DNA from: Blumeriella jaapii
Taxonomy: Eukaryota > Ascomycota > Leotiomycetes > Helotiales > Drepanopezizaceae
Assembly: GCA_009599575.1 (NCBI GenBank)
Contig: VWND01000001.1
Coordinates: 2,790,001 to 2,854,000 of the forward strand
Reading direction: 5' to 3'
DNA: 64,000 nucleotides
The notes under the pieces are model-generated. The model made no database searches, was not told where the DNA came from, and saw only the letters and a list, made by a program, of their open reading frames with translations. Shown here piece by piece: positions 45,301 through 58,934 of this stretch; positions within the stretch are counted from its first letter, which is position 1; each line of letters opens with the position of its first letter. Position numbers and translations under genes: made by a program.

Positions 45301-47429
45301 TTTTAAAATTATAATCGACGCCGAATTTAATTATCCGATTTACGATAAAAAGCTTTTCGTTATTTTTCGCTTTTTTAAAAATTACAAGCCGAAGCTGTTA
45401 AACGCTTAAAAAAACGTATATATATACACCGATTACCGCGCTTTGAAATATTTTATAATAATCAAAAACTTTTCGGCCCGATAAGCCCGATAAATCGAAT
45501 TTTTCGCCGATTTTTATTTTATAATTATATACCGGTCGAAAATTATTAATACGCTTACTGATATTTTTTTTCGCAAAAATTAAAATATTTTTTTATTAAA
45601 AGCACGATAGCGAGCAGCTCGAAAGCAGTAAATGTTTTCCGACGATAAATTGAATTTTTAAATCTTAAAAAAAATAGCTGTTAAAAGCATAATCACGCTG
45701 GCGCTTATAAAAATAGCTTTCGATAAATACGATAACGACGGCATTTTTTTTTTCCGAAAAAAAAACAGCGAAAGCGAAAAAAAAAAAAAAAATACTTATA
45801 AAAAAATCCGCAAACTTAATTTCCGTAATCGCATACGATATATATAATTATACAATTATAAACGATTTGCTGCAAAATAATAAGAATTTTTTTTTTTTCG
45901 AAACGCAACGAATGCAAGCCCGTAATTATAGCTTTAATTACTAACTGCGACAAAACAAATTGTTTTTTTAAAGCAGATTAGTAATGCTTTTGAAACTTTT
46001 CGAACTGCGAATTTTTTTGATCCGATATATTTACGAATAATTTTACGTAGCATACGCTAAAATAAAAAAAATAAAACTTTTAATCGGTCGCAAATATTAT
46101 TAAAAAATTATAAAAGCAAATATACAGCAATACGTTTCGAATTATCGTTGCATACGAATAAAAGTTAAGCGCGATAAAATCCCGAGCTTTTTAAAGCTTT
46201 TGCTTATATTTAACAGGCTTTATTAACATTTGACGATAAATTTTACGAAGCTTTTATTAAACGAAAATAATTACGATTTCGTTTTCGTAGTAATAAATCG
46301 CTTGTTTAAAAAGCTTTTGTCAGTTTTTTGTTATAAAATTATCATAGCAAAAAGGCTGGCAGCTTTGTTTTTGGTTTATTAAATGCGTTATTTCGGTATG
46401 CCGGATTTAATTGTTTCGGATCGAAAAGCTTAATTTGTTTCGGTTTTTTAGCAAAAATTCTGCCGCATATTAAAAACCAAAATCAAATTGACTATTGCGT
46501 ACAATTTTAATATCGATAAGCAGACCGAAGTAATAAACCAGTATATTAAGCAACGCTTCCGCTTTTTTTGCTTTTATTATCAAAACAATTGAAAACGCTT
46601 TTTATTTTTAATAAATATTATATAATTGATTTTGCCGCACGAGTTTTTCGGCAACGTTTTTTTTTTCCAAGTTTTAAATAAATACGAAGCTCGCATATTC
46701 TGAAATATAAATAATTTTCGTTTTTTTCGCTCGGCCATCGAAAAACTTAATCGCGACGAAGTTTTGCATTTGGCCTTTCGAATTAAAAAGGTTATAAAAT
46801 ACGCGCAATCGTTTATTGCGCAATAATAAACCAAAATAAAGCGCTTCGCTAATTTGCATAAACGATTAATAAATTAAAATATAAGCGACGAAATATTAAT
46901 AAGTATTAAAAATTAAAAGCTCGACCGACTTTTCCGAAAACTTTTAAATAAATAATACGGCCTAGTTAAAATCGTCGATAAAATAAAAAAAAATTTAAAG
47001 CTTGATTTTTCCGCAGATTGATTAATTTATTTAATTTTTTATTTATATTCGCTTCGAAAACATATTAGCAATCTTTTACTTGGCCAACGCCGCTTCGAAC
47101 CAGCTTTTATTTAATTCTTTTTTAAACAAACGGAATAAAAAATCGAAAAAATAATAGATTCGAAATTATACAAAAAAGTATTGCAATATCAGATTGATTA
47201 AAAAAGCGCTGATAAAAATTTCGAATAATACTTTTGTTTTAACGCTATAACGGCCTTTTATATTTTTTAAATATTTCACCGATCGCATCTTACCGCTAAA
47301 AGCTTTTTACGAGCGCTTTCCGCATAATTGCAAGCTTATAACGAAAGCAGGAAAAATTACACTAAATTAAAAAACGATAAACTTATAACCGCAACTGCGC
47401 GGACGCAGTTTTTCGAAGGGGAGGGATAA
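42354..47429 (+). pseudogene. A2 gag remainder and pol
   Basis: Capsid region, then zinc knuckle at 43052-43093 (first Cys and His turned Tyr, second and third Cys kept). The protease region is unclear. RT is at 44394-44600 (GFMRLYIDYRKFNDF) with YFND near 44775. RNase H runs 45152-45500 (SQLQKNNFYYSV, DAEFNYPIYDKKLF), with the spacer to about 45960. Integrase zinc region at 46000-46200, core (GMPDLIVSDRKA near 46400), C-terminal domain and chromodomain-like end to about 47330, polypurine tract GAAGGGGAGGGATAA before the LTR. All broken by stops. Confidence 0.8.
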
Positions 47430-47691
47430 TGTTACGATTCTGGCCTGGCTAGTGATAATTGCTAATAGTATAATTGCCAGTGGTATAATTGCCGGTGGTG
47501 TTGAAATAAGGTTTGGGCACGGACCACCTCGGCCACTAGGCCTCGCGCTAAGTCACGTGACCCATAAGCGCAACCCATTGTATATAAAGTTCGCGACCCC
47601 GAATATTCTAGCTCGGTGTTTTTCTTTTAATTTACATGCGTACCTTTTGGTCCACATCACCCTTCTGATCATCCTCAAGCTAGCTGTGACA
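47430..47691 (+). repeat. 3' LTR of A2
   Basis: 262 bp, the shortest Gyp-A LTR. Units at the inner side are mutated and fewer. The hairpin 5' arm is altered to CCGAAT, the only broken hairpin of the eleven. The outer end is clean. Confidence 0.95.
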
Positions 47692-50600
47692 GTCGGCGAG
47701 AAGCTCGGCCCAGCGTATTTATCGAGCGTTTAAAAATTTGAAAATCATAAAATATTCCAAAGCTTTATGATTAATAATAATTTTAATTTAATAAATTAAG
47801 CTAATTAATTTAATACGAAAGTTGCTTAAAAATCTCACGATTGCGAATATCTTTTTATCGTAAACGATATAATTTAGCTTTGCGAAAATTATAATTTTGC
47901 TAAAATAAGCGATTGAAAGCTAATCGTCGTTATAAAATTGCGAAAGCACAAAAGCTATTACGCCGTTTAAAGCGTTAGTTTTTAATATGCAAAAAAAGTT
48001 TTACTTGTAATATTATAAAATTAATGCAGTAATAAAAGCTAATATAAAAAAATCGAAACTTTTCTGATATTTAAAAATGAAATTGTAAAAAACGTTAGCT
48101 TTGGTTAAATAAACTAAAAGTTTTGCAATTTTATCGTAGTTTCGAATAAAACGTCGGTAAAAATTACAAAAACCAAAAAAGCTTTATACTTTTTTTATAA
48201 TAATAAAAAGCTTTTAGTAAGCGACCACGAAGACTTTTTTTAAATCCATTTTTAAACTTTTAATAAAAATAATAAAACTTAAGCAACGGATCCGAATAAT
48301 ATTAAATTCAGACTTTCGAATATCGGCCTGTAATTCAGCGTCAGCGAGCTTTTAAAATACTTTGCGAACGTGTGTAGCGTATTTCAAAAAATCGAACGAA
48401 TAAATAAAAATATTATTCAGGTATATAATACAAAAATCGTTAAATAATCGAAAAAAACGTCGTTTATATAACGTTGATAAATTGCGGATTTATTAATAAG
48501 GCCAAAAAATAGCATTTTGCATTTATAAGCGCCGTAACGCGTACGAAACGTCGTTAGTTTTTTATTAACGGAGTTTATTCGAATTTTATAAAAAGCTTAA
48601 CGAATATCGAGCTTCGTTAAAATTCGCGCTTTCGAAAAACAAGCAAAAGTCTTATCGATAAAAAAAAAAAATAGCGATTCTTACGAATAATATTATTAAA
48701 AGCTCGATAATCGATATAAAAACGTAATAAACCGTCGGGTTTTTTAGCGAAAAGCATTGGAACAGCGAAAAAAACGATAAAAAGTTCGATAAAACTTTTA
48801 TTAAAATTATTTTGCAAATAAATTTTAATAATTTCGAATTTTAAAATCGATATTTTATATAAAAAAGTGTATTTCAGCTTTTTTTTTTTTATAATAAGCT
48901 CGATTTTATAATCGTAAAGCCGGTAAAAAGCTAGCTCGTTATAAGCGGCCTTAGAAAATACGTGTTCGAAGTTTTTGTATTCCGAAGAAAAAGATTCGAA
49001 AAAAAATTTATTCGAAGTTAGCTTTATTAAGCTGATTAAAAAGGTCGAAATCGATATTTTATTGATTTTGAAACGTTCGAAAAAACTGTAAGATTAGGTT
49101 TTAAAAAAAGTATTATACGTAAAATCGTTTAGTATTTTGTCGATTTCGTACAAAAAGATTAAAAACATTTCAACTGCTTTTTTTCTGGAAATCAGCTTAA
49201 AAGCGTATATAATAATCTGGCAGATGAAAATTAAGCAAACAGTAAATTAAAAAACTCGTTTTCGAATTAGTCGTTTGAAAAGTTTAGAAAATGGCTTATC
49301 TGAACTATCGATTATATTAAGCTGAAAGGCTATCGCGGCGAAAGCTTTCCTTCGGTTTTTAGTATAACTGTTTTTCGTAGAACGAAAAAGCTGTTCTGAC
49401 GAAAAGAAAAAAAAAAAAAATAATAATAATAAAAAAAGAATCGGCAGCCTGGGAAAGCGGTGATATGATTTTTTGTATTATTTTATTAGCGTCGCTATCG
49501 AAATTAGCACCGCGAATAAAATTCGATTTTTTCGCGCTTCGTATAGCGTCGTAGATCTGCCATAATTAATTAAGATTTTTGTTGCGTTTTACAGCGTCGT
49601 TTTAATAACGAAATTAAATCTTTCGAAAATGCAAATAAAAGATTTTAATACAACGAGCGTAAAAAGCTGTAAAAAAATAAAACTTCGGCCAATAAAGCTT
49701 GCGTTTATTATAATTTAATAAAACTTAATGTTCGGCCAACCAAGCTTTTTTTAAAATCATATTATAATTTCCGAAATTAGTAATTAAAAAGAGTAAACGA
49801 TTGTATTCGGTTGTTAATAATAAAATTAAAAAGCGTAAAATATGTAATTAAATAGCCACGAGCTTTATTATATCTTTTTACAAAAAAAAAGCCGGGAAAA
49901 ATTAAATTAAAAGTTTAAAAAAAAAAAAAGAATTTAATTAACACCGAATCGATCAACGTATAACCGTTCGTTTTAAAATCGACGAGCGTTTTTATTTTAT
50001 ACGAAAAGCCATTTTTAATAAATATAACAGGAATTGTTAATAAATCGCTATCAAAAAGCTTTCGAACGTTAAAATAACGCATATCGCGCAATACGCTTAA
50101 AAAAAAGGCTTTGCTTAAATTTAAGCGTTTTTTCGATTAGCGGAAAAGCTTTTAACTTTTTTATATGCGTTTTGGAAATCGTTTGAAAAAAAGTTTTCGT
50201 TTTTATTATTATTATCAAAAAGCGAATTTTCGGCCGGTTCGATTTCGTTTATATTTATTAGCTTAGAAAAGCTTTTGGATAGAACCGAGGGTCGGCCCGT
50301 AGAAAATCGCGCAAATTAGCTTTTCTGAACTTTTTGATATAAAATAAAAAACGAGCGTTGTCGTTGGTCCGATCGAAAGGAAAAAACGCCAGAAAAGGCG
50401 TTTTGGCGTGGAAAAAAAAGAAAAACAGCAGAGGGCTGAAAAAAAGCTTATAAAGCATTTAAACGATTTTCGTACGTACGATTTAACTCGTAGTACGCTT
50501 TAGTTAAAAATTTATTATTTTAATAAATAATAAACTTGGTTAAAAAGCAGTTCGCGTATAAAATTCGTTCAGCCAATTGATTTTATTTTTTTTAACGAAC

Positions 50601-51144
50601 GGCGGTAAGCCAATCCTTAAAAGTCGTTGTACGCGCTTATTTTAAATGCAGCTTTTTTCGTAAACGCTTTAGTATTTTATCGCGAAAAGCGTTTCGAAGC
50701 TGTTTATTAATTCGTATTTAAGCGTTCGCTGCGAAAATAAAAAATCGCAAATAAAATCGCTAAAAATCGTCGTGCGTATTTATTATAAGTATTTTAAATT
50801 CGTTTTCGGCTTTTTAAACGTTTAAAAAGTCGGCCAGAAAATCGGCGACTTTTTTTAATTAATTCTTCGGGAAATATAAAATCGGAACGGTTTAAAATAC
50901 GCGGGGTAAGAAACTTTTTTGCTACGCTTTCGGTCTGATCGAATATGTAATTTTTGCGAAATCGATCGCCAGCGAAATAATCGTGGCAAAATTCGAAATT
51001 GTCGAGAATTTTAGTTTTTTAATAGCGTGCTTTGTAATTTTTACTATTATTTAGCTTAAACTTAAAATATACGAGCTAATCGAAAGTCAGCAAATAAATA
51101 AAAATCATAGCGTTTAAAAAGCGCGCTAAGATTTTGGCCGTTAA
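47692..51144 (-). pseudogene. B2 gag to RNase H (minus strand)
   Basis: Reverse complement of B1 from its RNase H (equivalent of 27312) back to gag. The minus frame 48817-48617 carries AKKPDGLLRFYIDYRAFNN (RT); the catalytic box near 48410 is again YLNNI. Protease-like sequence lies near 49480-49900 and Gag at about 50100-51000. It is cut at 51144 by A5, so its own 5' part and 5' LTR lie to the right of the window. Confidence 0.85.
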
Positions 51145-51419
51145 TGTCACAGCTAGCTTGAGGGTGATCAGAAGGGTGATATGAACCAAAAGGTACGCAT
51201 GTAAATTGAAAGAAAAACACCGAGCTAGAATGCTCGGGATCGCGAACTTTATATACAGTAAATTGCGCTTATGGGTCACGTGACTTAGCGCGAGGCTTAA
51301 TGGCCGAAATGGTCCGTGCTCAAACCTTAATCTAACACCACCAGCAATTATACCACTGGCAATTATATTATTAGCAATTATTATTAACAATTATTATTAA
51401 ACAGGCCAGGATCGTAATA
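51145..51419 (-). repeat. 3' LTR of A5
   Basis: 275-bp inverted LTR. Outer end TGTCACAGCTAGCTTGAGGG clean; the inner end with the repeat units is heavily converted (TTATTATTAACAATTATTAT). E-box at 51276-51285. The inverted purine tract follows at 51420. Confidence 0.95.
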
Positions 51420-52421
51420 CTATTCTTTTTTTTCGAAAAACTGCGTCCGCGCAGTTGCGGTTATAAGTTTATCGTTTTCCAATTTAATATAATCTTTTCT
51501 GCTTTCGTTATAAGCTTGTAATTATACGAAAAGCGCTTGTAAAAAGTTTTTAGCGGTGGGATGCGATCGGTAAAATGTTTAAAAAATATAAAAGGCCGTT
51601 ATAGCGTTAGAACAAAAGTATTATTCGAAATCTTTATTAACGCTTTTTTAATTGATCTGATATTATAATATTTTTTTATACAATTTCGAATTTATTATTT
51701 TTTCGATTTTCTATTTCGTTTATTTAAAAAGTAATTAAATAAAAGCTGGTTCGGAAAAGCGTTGGCCAAATAAAAAATTGCTAATATGCTTTCGGAGCGG
51801 ATATAAATAAAAAATTAAATAGATTAATTAGTTTGCGGAAAAGTTAAATTTTCAATTTTCTTTTATTTTATCGACGATTTTAAATAAGCCGTATTATTTA
51901 TTTAAAAACTTTCGGAAAAGTCGGTCGAGCTTTTAATTTTTAATATTTATTAATATTTCGTCGCTTATATTTTAATTTACTGGTCGTTTATGTAAATTAG
52001 CGAAACGTTTTATTTTGGCTTGTTATTGCGTAATTAACGATTGCGCGTATTTTACAATCTTTTTAGCTCGAAAAGCCAAATGCAAAGCTTTGTCGCGGTT
52101 AAGCTTTTCGATGGCCGAGCGAAAAAAACGGAAATTATTTATATTTTAAAATATGCGAGCCTCGTATTTATTTAAAACTTAAAAAAGAAAAACGTTGCCG
52201 AAAAACTCGTACGGCAAAGTCAATTATACAATATTTATTAAAAATAAAAAGCGTTTTTAATTGTTTTAATAATAAAAGCAAAAAGGGCGGTAGCGTTATT
52301 TAATATATTAATTTATTATTTCGATTTGTTTATCGATATTAAAATTATACGCAATAATTAATTTAATTTTGATTTTTAATATACGGCAAAGTTTTTGCTA
52401 AAAAACCGAAATAAACTAAGC
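51420..52421 (-). pseudogene. A5 integrase C-terminal and chromodomain part
   Basis: Minus-strand equivalent of A1 from about 14570 to 15583: chromodomain-like region near 51500-51720, integrase C-terminal domain near 51850-52170. It stops at the A4 insertion within the integrase core, just after the second catalytic-region motif. Confidence 0.8.
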
Positions 52422-52426
52422 TTTTC

Positions 52427-52730
52427 TGTTACGATCCTGGCCAGTGGTATGGCTGCCAGTGGTATGGCTGCCAGTGGTATGGCTGCCAGTGGTATGGCTG
52501 CCAGTGGTATGGCTGCCAGTGGTATAATTGCTGATGGTGTCGGATTAAGGTTTGGACACGGACCACCTCGGCCATTAGGCCTCGCGCTAAGTCACGTGAC
52601 CTACAAGCGCAACCTATTATATATAAAATTCGCGATCCCGAGCATTTTAGCTCGGTGTTTTTTTTTTTATTTATATGCGTATTTTTTAGTTTATATTATT
52701 CTTCTGATTATTCTTAAGCTAGCTGTGATA
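52427..52730 (+). repeat. 5' LTR of A4
   Basis: 304 bp with six 15-bp units, all of the GGCTGCC variant (52441-52535), E-box at 52591-52600, TATA and hairpin. The outer end is clean, the inner end mutated (TTTATATTATTCTTCTGATT). Confidence 0.95.
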
Positions 52731-52949
52731 TAAAAAAAAACCAAACAATTTTCGCTAAGAAACTTTGTATTTACGATTAAAAACTCGATTTGTTTTTGCA
52801 ATTCGAACTTTTTTCAGGCCGCCCGTACCGACGTTTATTTATCGGTGCTTTAATTAAAACTTTTTTTTACTGATTTTGTTTTTAAAAAAAGCTGGAGTTT
52901 TTCTTTTTTATTAATTCGATTTGCTTTTGTAATTCGAATCGCTTTTTTT

Positions 52950-54400
52950 TAATATTACAACATTTTATGTTTTTCTTATAAATCGACGTGGTATTCGAAA
53001 ACGAACGCAATTCGTACGATTCGGCTTCGAGTCAGCACTTTTACTTTCTGCTTTTGCTTTTAGCGCTTCCGAATTTTTATTCGTTCTAAGTTTTTTCGAC
53101 GATTTTAGCAGCGAGTTTTTATTCCACGACTTTTCCATCGAATTACAATTATTTGCAGCCGATTTATTTATTAAATTCCTTCGCTTTACGATCGAATTTA
53201 AAATCGAATTGTACGACGCTGACATTTTAGTATTTTCAAACCGACGAATATCTTTACGACTGCTTAGCATATTTGCTAACGCTGAAAAATTCATTACGGT
53301 CTAGCAGCTTCAGATCGCTTAGATAATCGCTTAAACTATTGCCGCCGCTCGTTTTTCAGCTTTTTCCGTTAATATCGTCCGCGACGCTTTTTTTCCATTC
53401 CGAATTTCGCGCGCTTTTACCGCAGATTTTTAATTAATTCCCGAGTATTACCTTTTTGTTTTCGATCCAGCTATTTTTCGAATCGAATTATTTAAAATCA
53501 AATACCTTCGCTACGCTTTTAGCGATTATTAAAAAGAAATTAAATATAACATATAAAAAATAAATATAAAATTGTTTATTAAAAAGTATTTAAAAAACTT
53601 TATACAAAATATAAACTAAGCCAAAGCATATTTTAAATATATTATTAGGAAAATAAAAACTATTATCTTAGAGCATTTAAATTTCGAATTTTATAATTAA
53701 GCCTAATCGGCCCGAAACGTTTTTCGCATTTTTAATCAGCGCTTTTTCGATTATAACCGCGTTTAGGTTGCTAAATTGCAATATAATAAGTTTTATATAA
53801 ACAACGGTTAAATTTATAATAATTTTCGTTTTTTATTTATTCGTTACGCAGTTATTAGCAAAATTGCTAAAAACCGTTGATTTAAAAATATATACGAAAA
53901 AAATATTTCTATTTTTAAATACGATCTTCGAATAAAAAAGTATAAAATAAATGGTAATTATACTGCTTTGGACGAGTTTTTTTAATCGTTGCGGATAAAA
54001 AGTCACGTAATATCCGAGCTGAAAAAATAGCTTTTGCTCGTCGCATAAGTTATTTTTCTTTTGTTATAGCTTTTGCTAATTAAAATTTTAAGCGTATTTC
54101 CGATATTTTTAAAATCTTATAGCGTTTTATTTTCCCAGCTTTTTTTGCTCGCATAGCTTTTTTTTTTTTTAGCAGAAATTTTTACAAACGTATAGCTGCT
54201 ACTTCTGCCATTTCCGGTTTTTTTCGCTTAACTGCGCGTTTTTTTAACGCTTATTATAACTGCGGCAAATCCGGCTATTTCGCAAACGTTTGCTCCGACG
54301 CTAAGCTTAGTCGCAAAATCGCCGAAATAGCTATCGACGAAAAGCAAAACGATTTGTTAAAAAACTTTTAAGCCGTAGCAAAAACTTTTATTATAATAAA
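52950..54400 (+). pseudogene. A4 gag
   Basis: Same layout as A1 gag. The zinc knuckle at 54252-54293 reads Y-YN-C-GKSG-Y-FANV-C, i.e. first Cys and His lost to Tyr, second and third Cys kept. N-terminal TAAQ-equivalent sequence is near 53300. A 109-codon open frame on the other strand (52965-53294) is a shadow of this region. Confidence 0.75.
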
Positions 54401-54829
54401 AGATTCGATTTGTAAAAGAATTTAAAATTTAATTAACGCTTTTTAATAAAAGGGCGACAGTTTTTAGTTTTTATAAAATTAATACGCAATAGATTATATA
54501 TTAAAATATTTGCATATATCGATAGCGAAGCTAATATTTTCGGTGCGATTAAAACTTTTTTAACGTATTAATTTTCTTAACGTTTCGGAGTAAGTTTTAT
54601 TCGGCTGTATAAGCTTATTATACCTACCGGCTATAATAGCGAACCGGAAAAGTTTATTTTTTCTGCTATTTTTTTTTTTTTTACGATTAACCGACGTCGT
54701 GTAAATTTTTCTTTTTTGGTTATAAACCTAGGCTTTACCGACGTTTTTATTAATCGTAAATTTTTATAGCATTACGATTTAAAGCAAGCGTATAGCTAAG
54801 GAAAAAACAAAATAAAATAGCTATTCGAT

Positions 54830-57800
54830 ATGCTTATTATTTTTTATTTTAACAAGCAGTTGTTCGTCGATTTTAATCAGCGAACAAAATTTAAAATGCT
54901 TAGTCGTATATATCAAAAAAATGCAAACAAACGAAACAGCGTAATAAAAGCTTTATATACTTTTGCCAGTATTTTTACAACGATTAAAAAAGCTTATTTA
55001 AGTTTTAAAACTGATAGATTTTCCACGTTTATACGAGATTTTAAAAGCAGTTTAAACAAAATAAAAAAGTTTTTTATTAAAAGCGCTAAACCGATTAAGC
55101 CGGTTTTTTTAACCGGGCCAATTGCTATTTTTTTTATTTTTAATTATAATATTAGCTGTATTTCCGCTTTTGCATTCAGCGCTTTATAAATACGTTACGA
55201 AAAACGAATGCGAGCCGCAAAAAAAAAAAAGGTTACTATTATTCAGCGATTGCACGTTTATTGCTTTTATATATAATATAAATAAAAAACGTTTTCGCCG
55301 TGCGAAAGTCGCCGAATTTAAAAAAGTTATACAATTCGCGGCAGTAAAAAGCATTCCCGTTCCCGACGTTTTGCAAGCCAAGTACGACGACAACGTGATT
55401 CTTATGAAAAAGCTTTTTTCAGTTTAGTATTCGAAATTCGAAAAATTGTTTTTATAAGCAAAAAAGCGATAAGCTCGCTTTTCGCCGCTTCGGTATAAAT
55501 TACAAAATATATTTGGCTACGAAAAATACGCTTTTTATAAAACTATTCAAACGCTTTACGAATAAACAGCTTACAAAAATCAAAAGCTATATTTTCGACA
55601 ATTTGCATAAAAGTTTTATTAAACTTTTTAATATTTTTTTCGCCGTTCCGATTTTATTTATTAAAAAATCAAACGGTTTTATACGCTTGTATATCGATTA
55701 TCGCAAGCTTAACGATTTTACGAAAAAAGATTTTTACTTTTTGCTTTTGATTAACGAAATGCTAGCGCGAATTATTAAAATTAAAATGTTTACGAAAATT
55801 AATATTTAATAAGCATTTAATCGAATCCGGATATTCGAAAAGTTTGAAAAACTAATTAGTTTCCGTATTCGATACGGCATATACAAATATAAAATTCTTT
55901 CGTTCGGTTTTACTAATAAACCCGTTATATTTTAACGTTTTATTAATAATATTTTTATAAAATATTTAAATAATTTTTGCTCGGCGTATTTTAACGATAT
56001 TTTTATTTATTCCGCGAATAATTTAAAATATAAAATCTACGTTAAAAAGATTTTATCGATTTTAAAAAAACACGGCTTAAAAGCTAATATTAAAAAATGC
56101 GAGTTTAATATTACGAAAACCAAATTCTTAAGTTTCGTTATTAATATTTAAAATATTAAAATAAACCCGGAAAAAATCGCTATTATTAAGAATTGGTAAT
56201 ATGCAACGAATATACGAAACGTGCAAAGCTTTTTAGGCTTTTGCAATTTTTACAAACGTTTTATAGCCGGCTACAGCCGTATTTGCCGCTTTTTTACTGC
56301 TTTTATAAGCAAAAACGTTTTTTTCGTATTCGAAAAAAAGCAGAAAAACGCATAAAAAGCATTGCGCAAAACTTTGCTAAGCGCTTTTATTTTATATTAT
56401 TACGACTTTTATAAGCAAACGCGCTTGGAAACCGACTTTTTTAATAAGATAATAGCTAGCGTATTATCGCAATTGCAAAAAAATGATTTTTATTACCCGG
56501 TCGGTTTTTTTTTTAAAATTATAATCGACGCCGAGTTTAATTATCCGATTTACGATAAAAAGCTTTTCGCTATTTTTCGCTTTTTTAAAAATTATAAGCC
56601 GGAGCTGTTAAGCGTTTAAAAAAACGTATATATATATATCGATTGTCGCGCTTTGAAATATTTTATAATAATTAAAGATTTTTCGGCCCGATAAGTCCGA
56701 TAAGCCGAGTTTTTCGCCGATTTCCATTTTACAATTATATATCGGTCGGAAATTATTAATACGCTCGCTAATATTTTTTTTCGCAAAAACCAAGATATTT
56801 TCTTATTAAAAGCGCGACAGCAAGCAGTTTAAAAGCAATAAATGCTTTTAAACGATAAGTTGGATTTTTAGATTTTAAAAGAAATAGCTGTTAAAAGCAT
56901 AATTACGCTGGCGTTTGTAAAAACAGCGTTCGATAAGCGCGCGACAACGACATTTTTTCCGAAAAAAACAGCGAAAACGAAAAGGATAAAATGCTTATAA
57001 AAAAATTCGCAAACTTAATTTTCGTAATCGCGTACGATATATATAATTACATAATTATAAACGATTTGCTGCAAGCTAACAAAAACTCTTTTTTTTTTCG
57101 AAGCGCAACGAGCGCAAATTCCAATTTTGATTATCAATTACGATAAAATAAATTGTTTTTCTAAAGCAGATTAATAATGCTTTTGAAACTTTTCGAATTG
57201 CGAATTTTTTTAATCCGATATATTTACGAACAGCTTTGCGTAGTATACGCTGGAATAAAAAAAATAAAGCTTTTAATCGGTCGCAAATATTATTAAAAAG
57301 CTATAAAAGCAAATATATAATAATACGTTTCGAATTATCGTTGCATACGAATAAAAGCTAAGCGCGATAAAACCCCGGGCTTTCTAAAGCTTTTGCTTAT
57401 ATTTAACAAATTTTATTAACACTTAACGATAGATTTTACGAAGCTTTTATTAAACGAAAATAATTACGATTTCGCTTTCGTAATAATAAATCGCTTATCC
57501 AAAAAACTTTTGTTAATTTCTTGCTATAAGATTATTATAGCGAAAAAACTGGCAGTTTTGTTTTTGATTTATTAAATGCGCTATTTCGGCATGCCGGATT
57601 TAATTATTTCGGACCGAAAAATTTAATTTGTTTCGGTTTTTTAACAAAAACTTTGCCGCATATTAAAAACCAAAATTAAGTTGATTATTGCGTATAATTT
57701 TAATATCGATAAGCAAACCGAAATAATAAATTAATATATTAAGCAACGCTTCCGCTTTTTTTGGTTTTATTATTAAAACAATTGGAAACGCCTTTTATTT

Positions 57801-58600
57801 TTAATAAATATTGCATAACTGATTTTACCGCACGAGTTTTTCGGCAACGTTTTTTTTTTTTAAATTTTAAATAAATACAAGGCTCGTATATTTTAGAATA
57901 TAAACAACTCTCGTTCTTTTCGTTCGGCCATCGAAAAGCTTAATCGCGACGAAGTTTTGCATTTGGCTTTTCGAGCTAAAAAGGTTGTGAAATACGCATA
58001 ATCGTTTATTACGTAATAATAAGCCAAAATAAAACGCTTCGTTAATTTGCACAAACGATCGGTGGATTAAAATATAAACGACGAAATATTAATAAATATT
58101 AAAAATTAAAAGCTCGATCGATTTTTCCGAAAGCTTTCGGATAAATGGTACGGCTTAATTAAAATCGTCGATAAGATAAAAAAGAGTTGAAAACTTGACT
58201 TTTCCGTAAATTAGTTAATTTATTTAATTTTTCATTTATATTCGTTTCGAAAGCATATTAGCAACTTTTTATTTGGCTAACGCCGCTTCGAACCAGCTTT
58301 TATTTAATTACTTTTCGAACAAACGGAATAAAAAAAGATCGAAGAAATAATAAGTTCGAAGTTGTATAAAAAAATATTGCAATATTAAATCAATTAAAAA
58401 AGCGCTGATAAAAATCTCGAATAATACTTTTATTTTAACGCTATAACGGCCTTTTATATTTTTTAAGCATTCCACCGATTACACCTTATCGCCAAAGGTT
58501 TTTTACGAACGCTTTTCGCATAATTGCAAGCTTATAACGAAAACAGAAAAGATTATACTAAGTTGAAAAACGATAAACCTATGATTGCAATTGCGAAAAC
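54830..58600 (+). pseudogene. A4 pol
   Basis: The region between gag and RT is best preserved here: 54830-55189 and 55122-55427 are open (FNQRTKFKMLSRIYQKN; KKRFRRAKVAEFKKVIQFAA; VKSIPVPDVLQAKYDDNVIL), probably protease and linker, but no Asp-Ser/Thr-Gly was recognised. RT is at 55513-55809 (NGFIRLYIDYRKLNDF), YFND near 55984, connection near 56230, RNase H at 56362-56619, then spacer. The integrase core has GMPDLIISDRKI near 57590, and the C-terminal domain and chromodomain-like end run to about 58500. Confidence 0.8.
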
Positions 58601-58625
58601 GCAATTTTTCGGAAAAAAAAAATAG

Positions 58626-58929
58626 TATTACGATCCTGGCCAATAATATAACTGCTAATAATATAATTGCCAATAATATAGCTGCCAATGGTATGGCTGC
58701 CAATAGTATGATTGCCAGTGGTATAAATGCTGGTGGTGTTGAATTAAGATTTGAGCACGGACCACCTCGGCCATTAGGCCTCGCGCTAAGTCACGTGACC
58801 CATAAGCGCAACCCATTGTATATAAAGTTCGCGATCCCGAGCATTTTAGCTCGGTGTTTTTCTTTTAATTTACATGCGTACCTTTTGGTCCATATCATTC
58901 TTCTGATCACCCTCAAGCTAGCTGTAACA
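58626..58929 (+). repeat. 3' LTR of A4
   Basis: 304 bp. It starts TATTACG, repeat units are strongly G-to-A mutated (GCCAATAATATA), and the outer end is nearly clean (CTGTAACA, one change). E-box at 58790-58799. Preceded by a mutated purine tract. Confidence 0.95.
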
Positions 58930-58934
58930 TTTTC

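Larger units (their letters stand above)
37172..47691 (+). mobile_element. Gyp-A copy A2, full-length, split by A3
   Basis: LTRs at 37172-37445 and 47430-47691 share a private CTGGCCTGGCTAG start. Internal sequence is complete once A3 (38252-42348) and one TAACG are removed. Unlike the other full copies it has no target duplication (ACTAG left, GTCGG right), and its host B2 lacks about 1.46 kb at this point. Either a deletion accompanied insertion or two Gyp-A copies recombined. Confidence 0.9.
52427..58929 (+). mobile_element. Gyp-A copy A4, full-length
   Basis: 6,503 bp with equal 304-bp LTRs and a perfect duplication TTTTC (52422-52426 and 58930-58934). It is inserted in opposite orientation into A5, the third case here of a Gyp-A element landing in another Gyp-A element. 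Confidence 0.95.
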
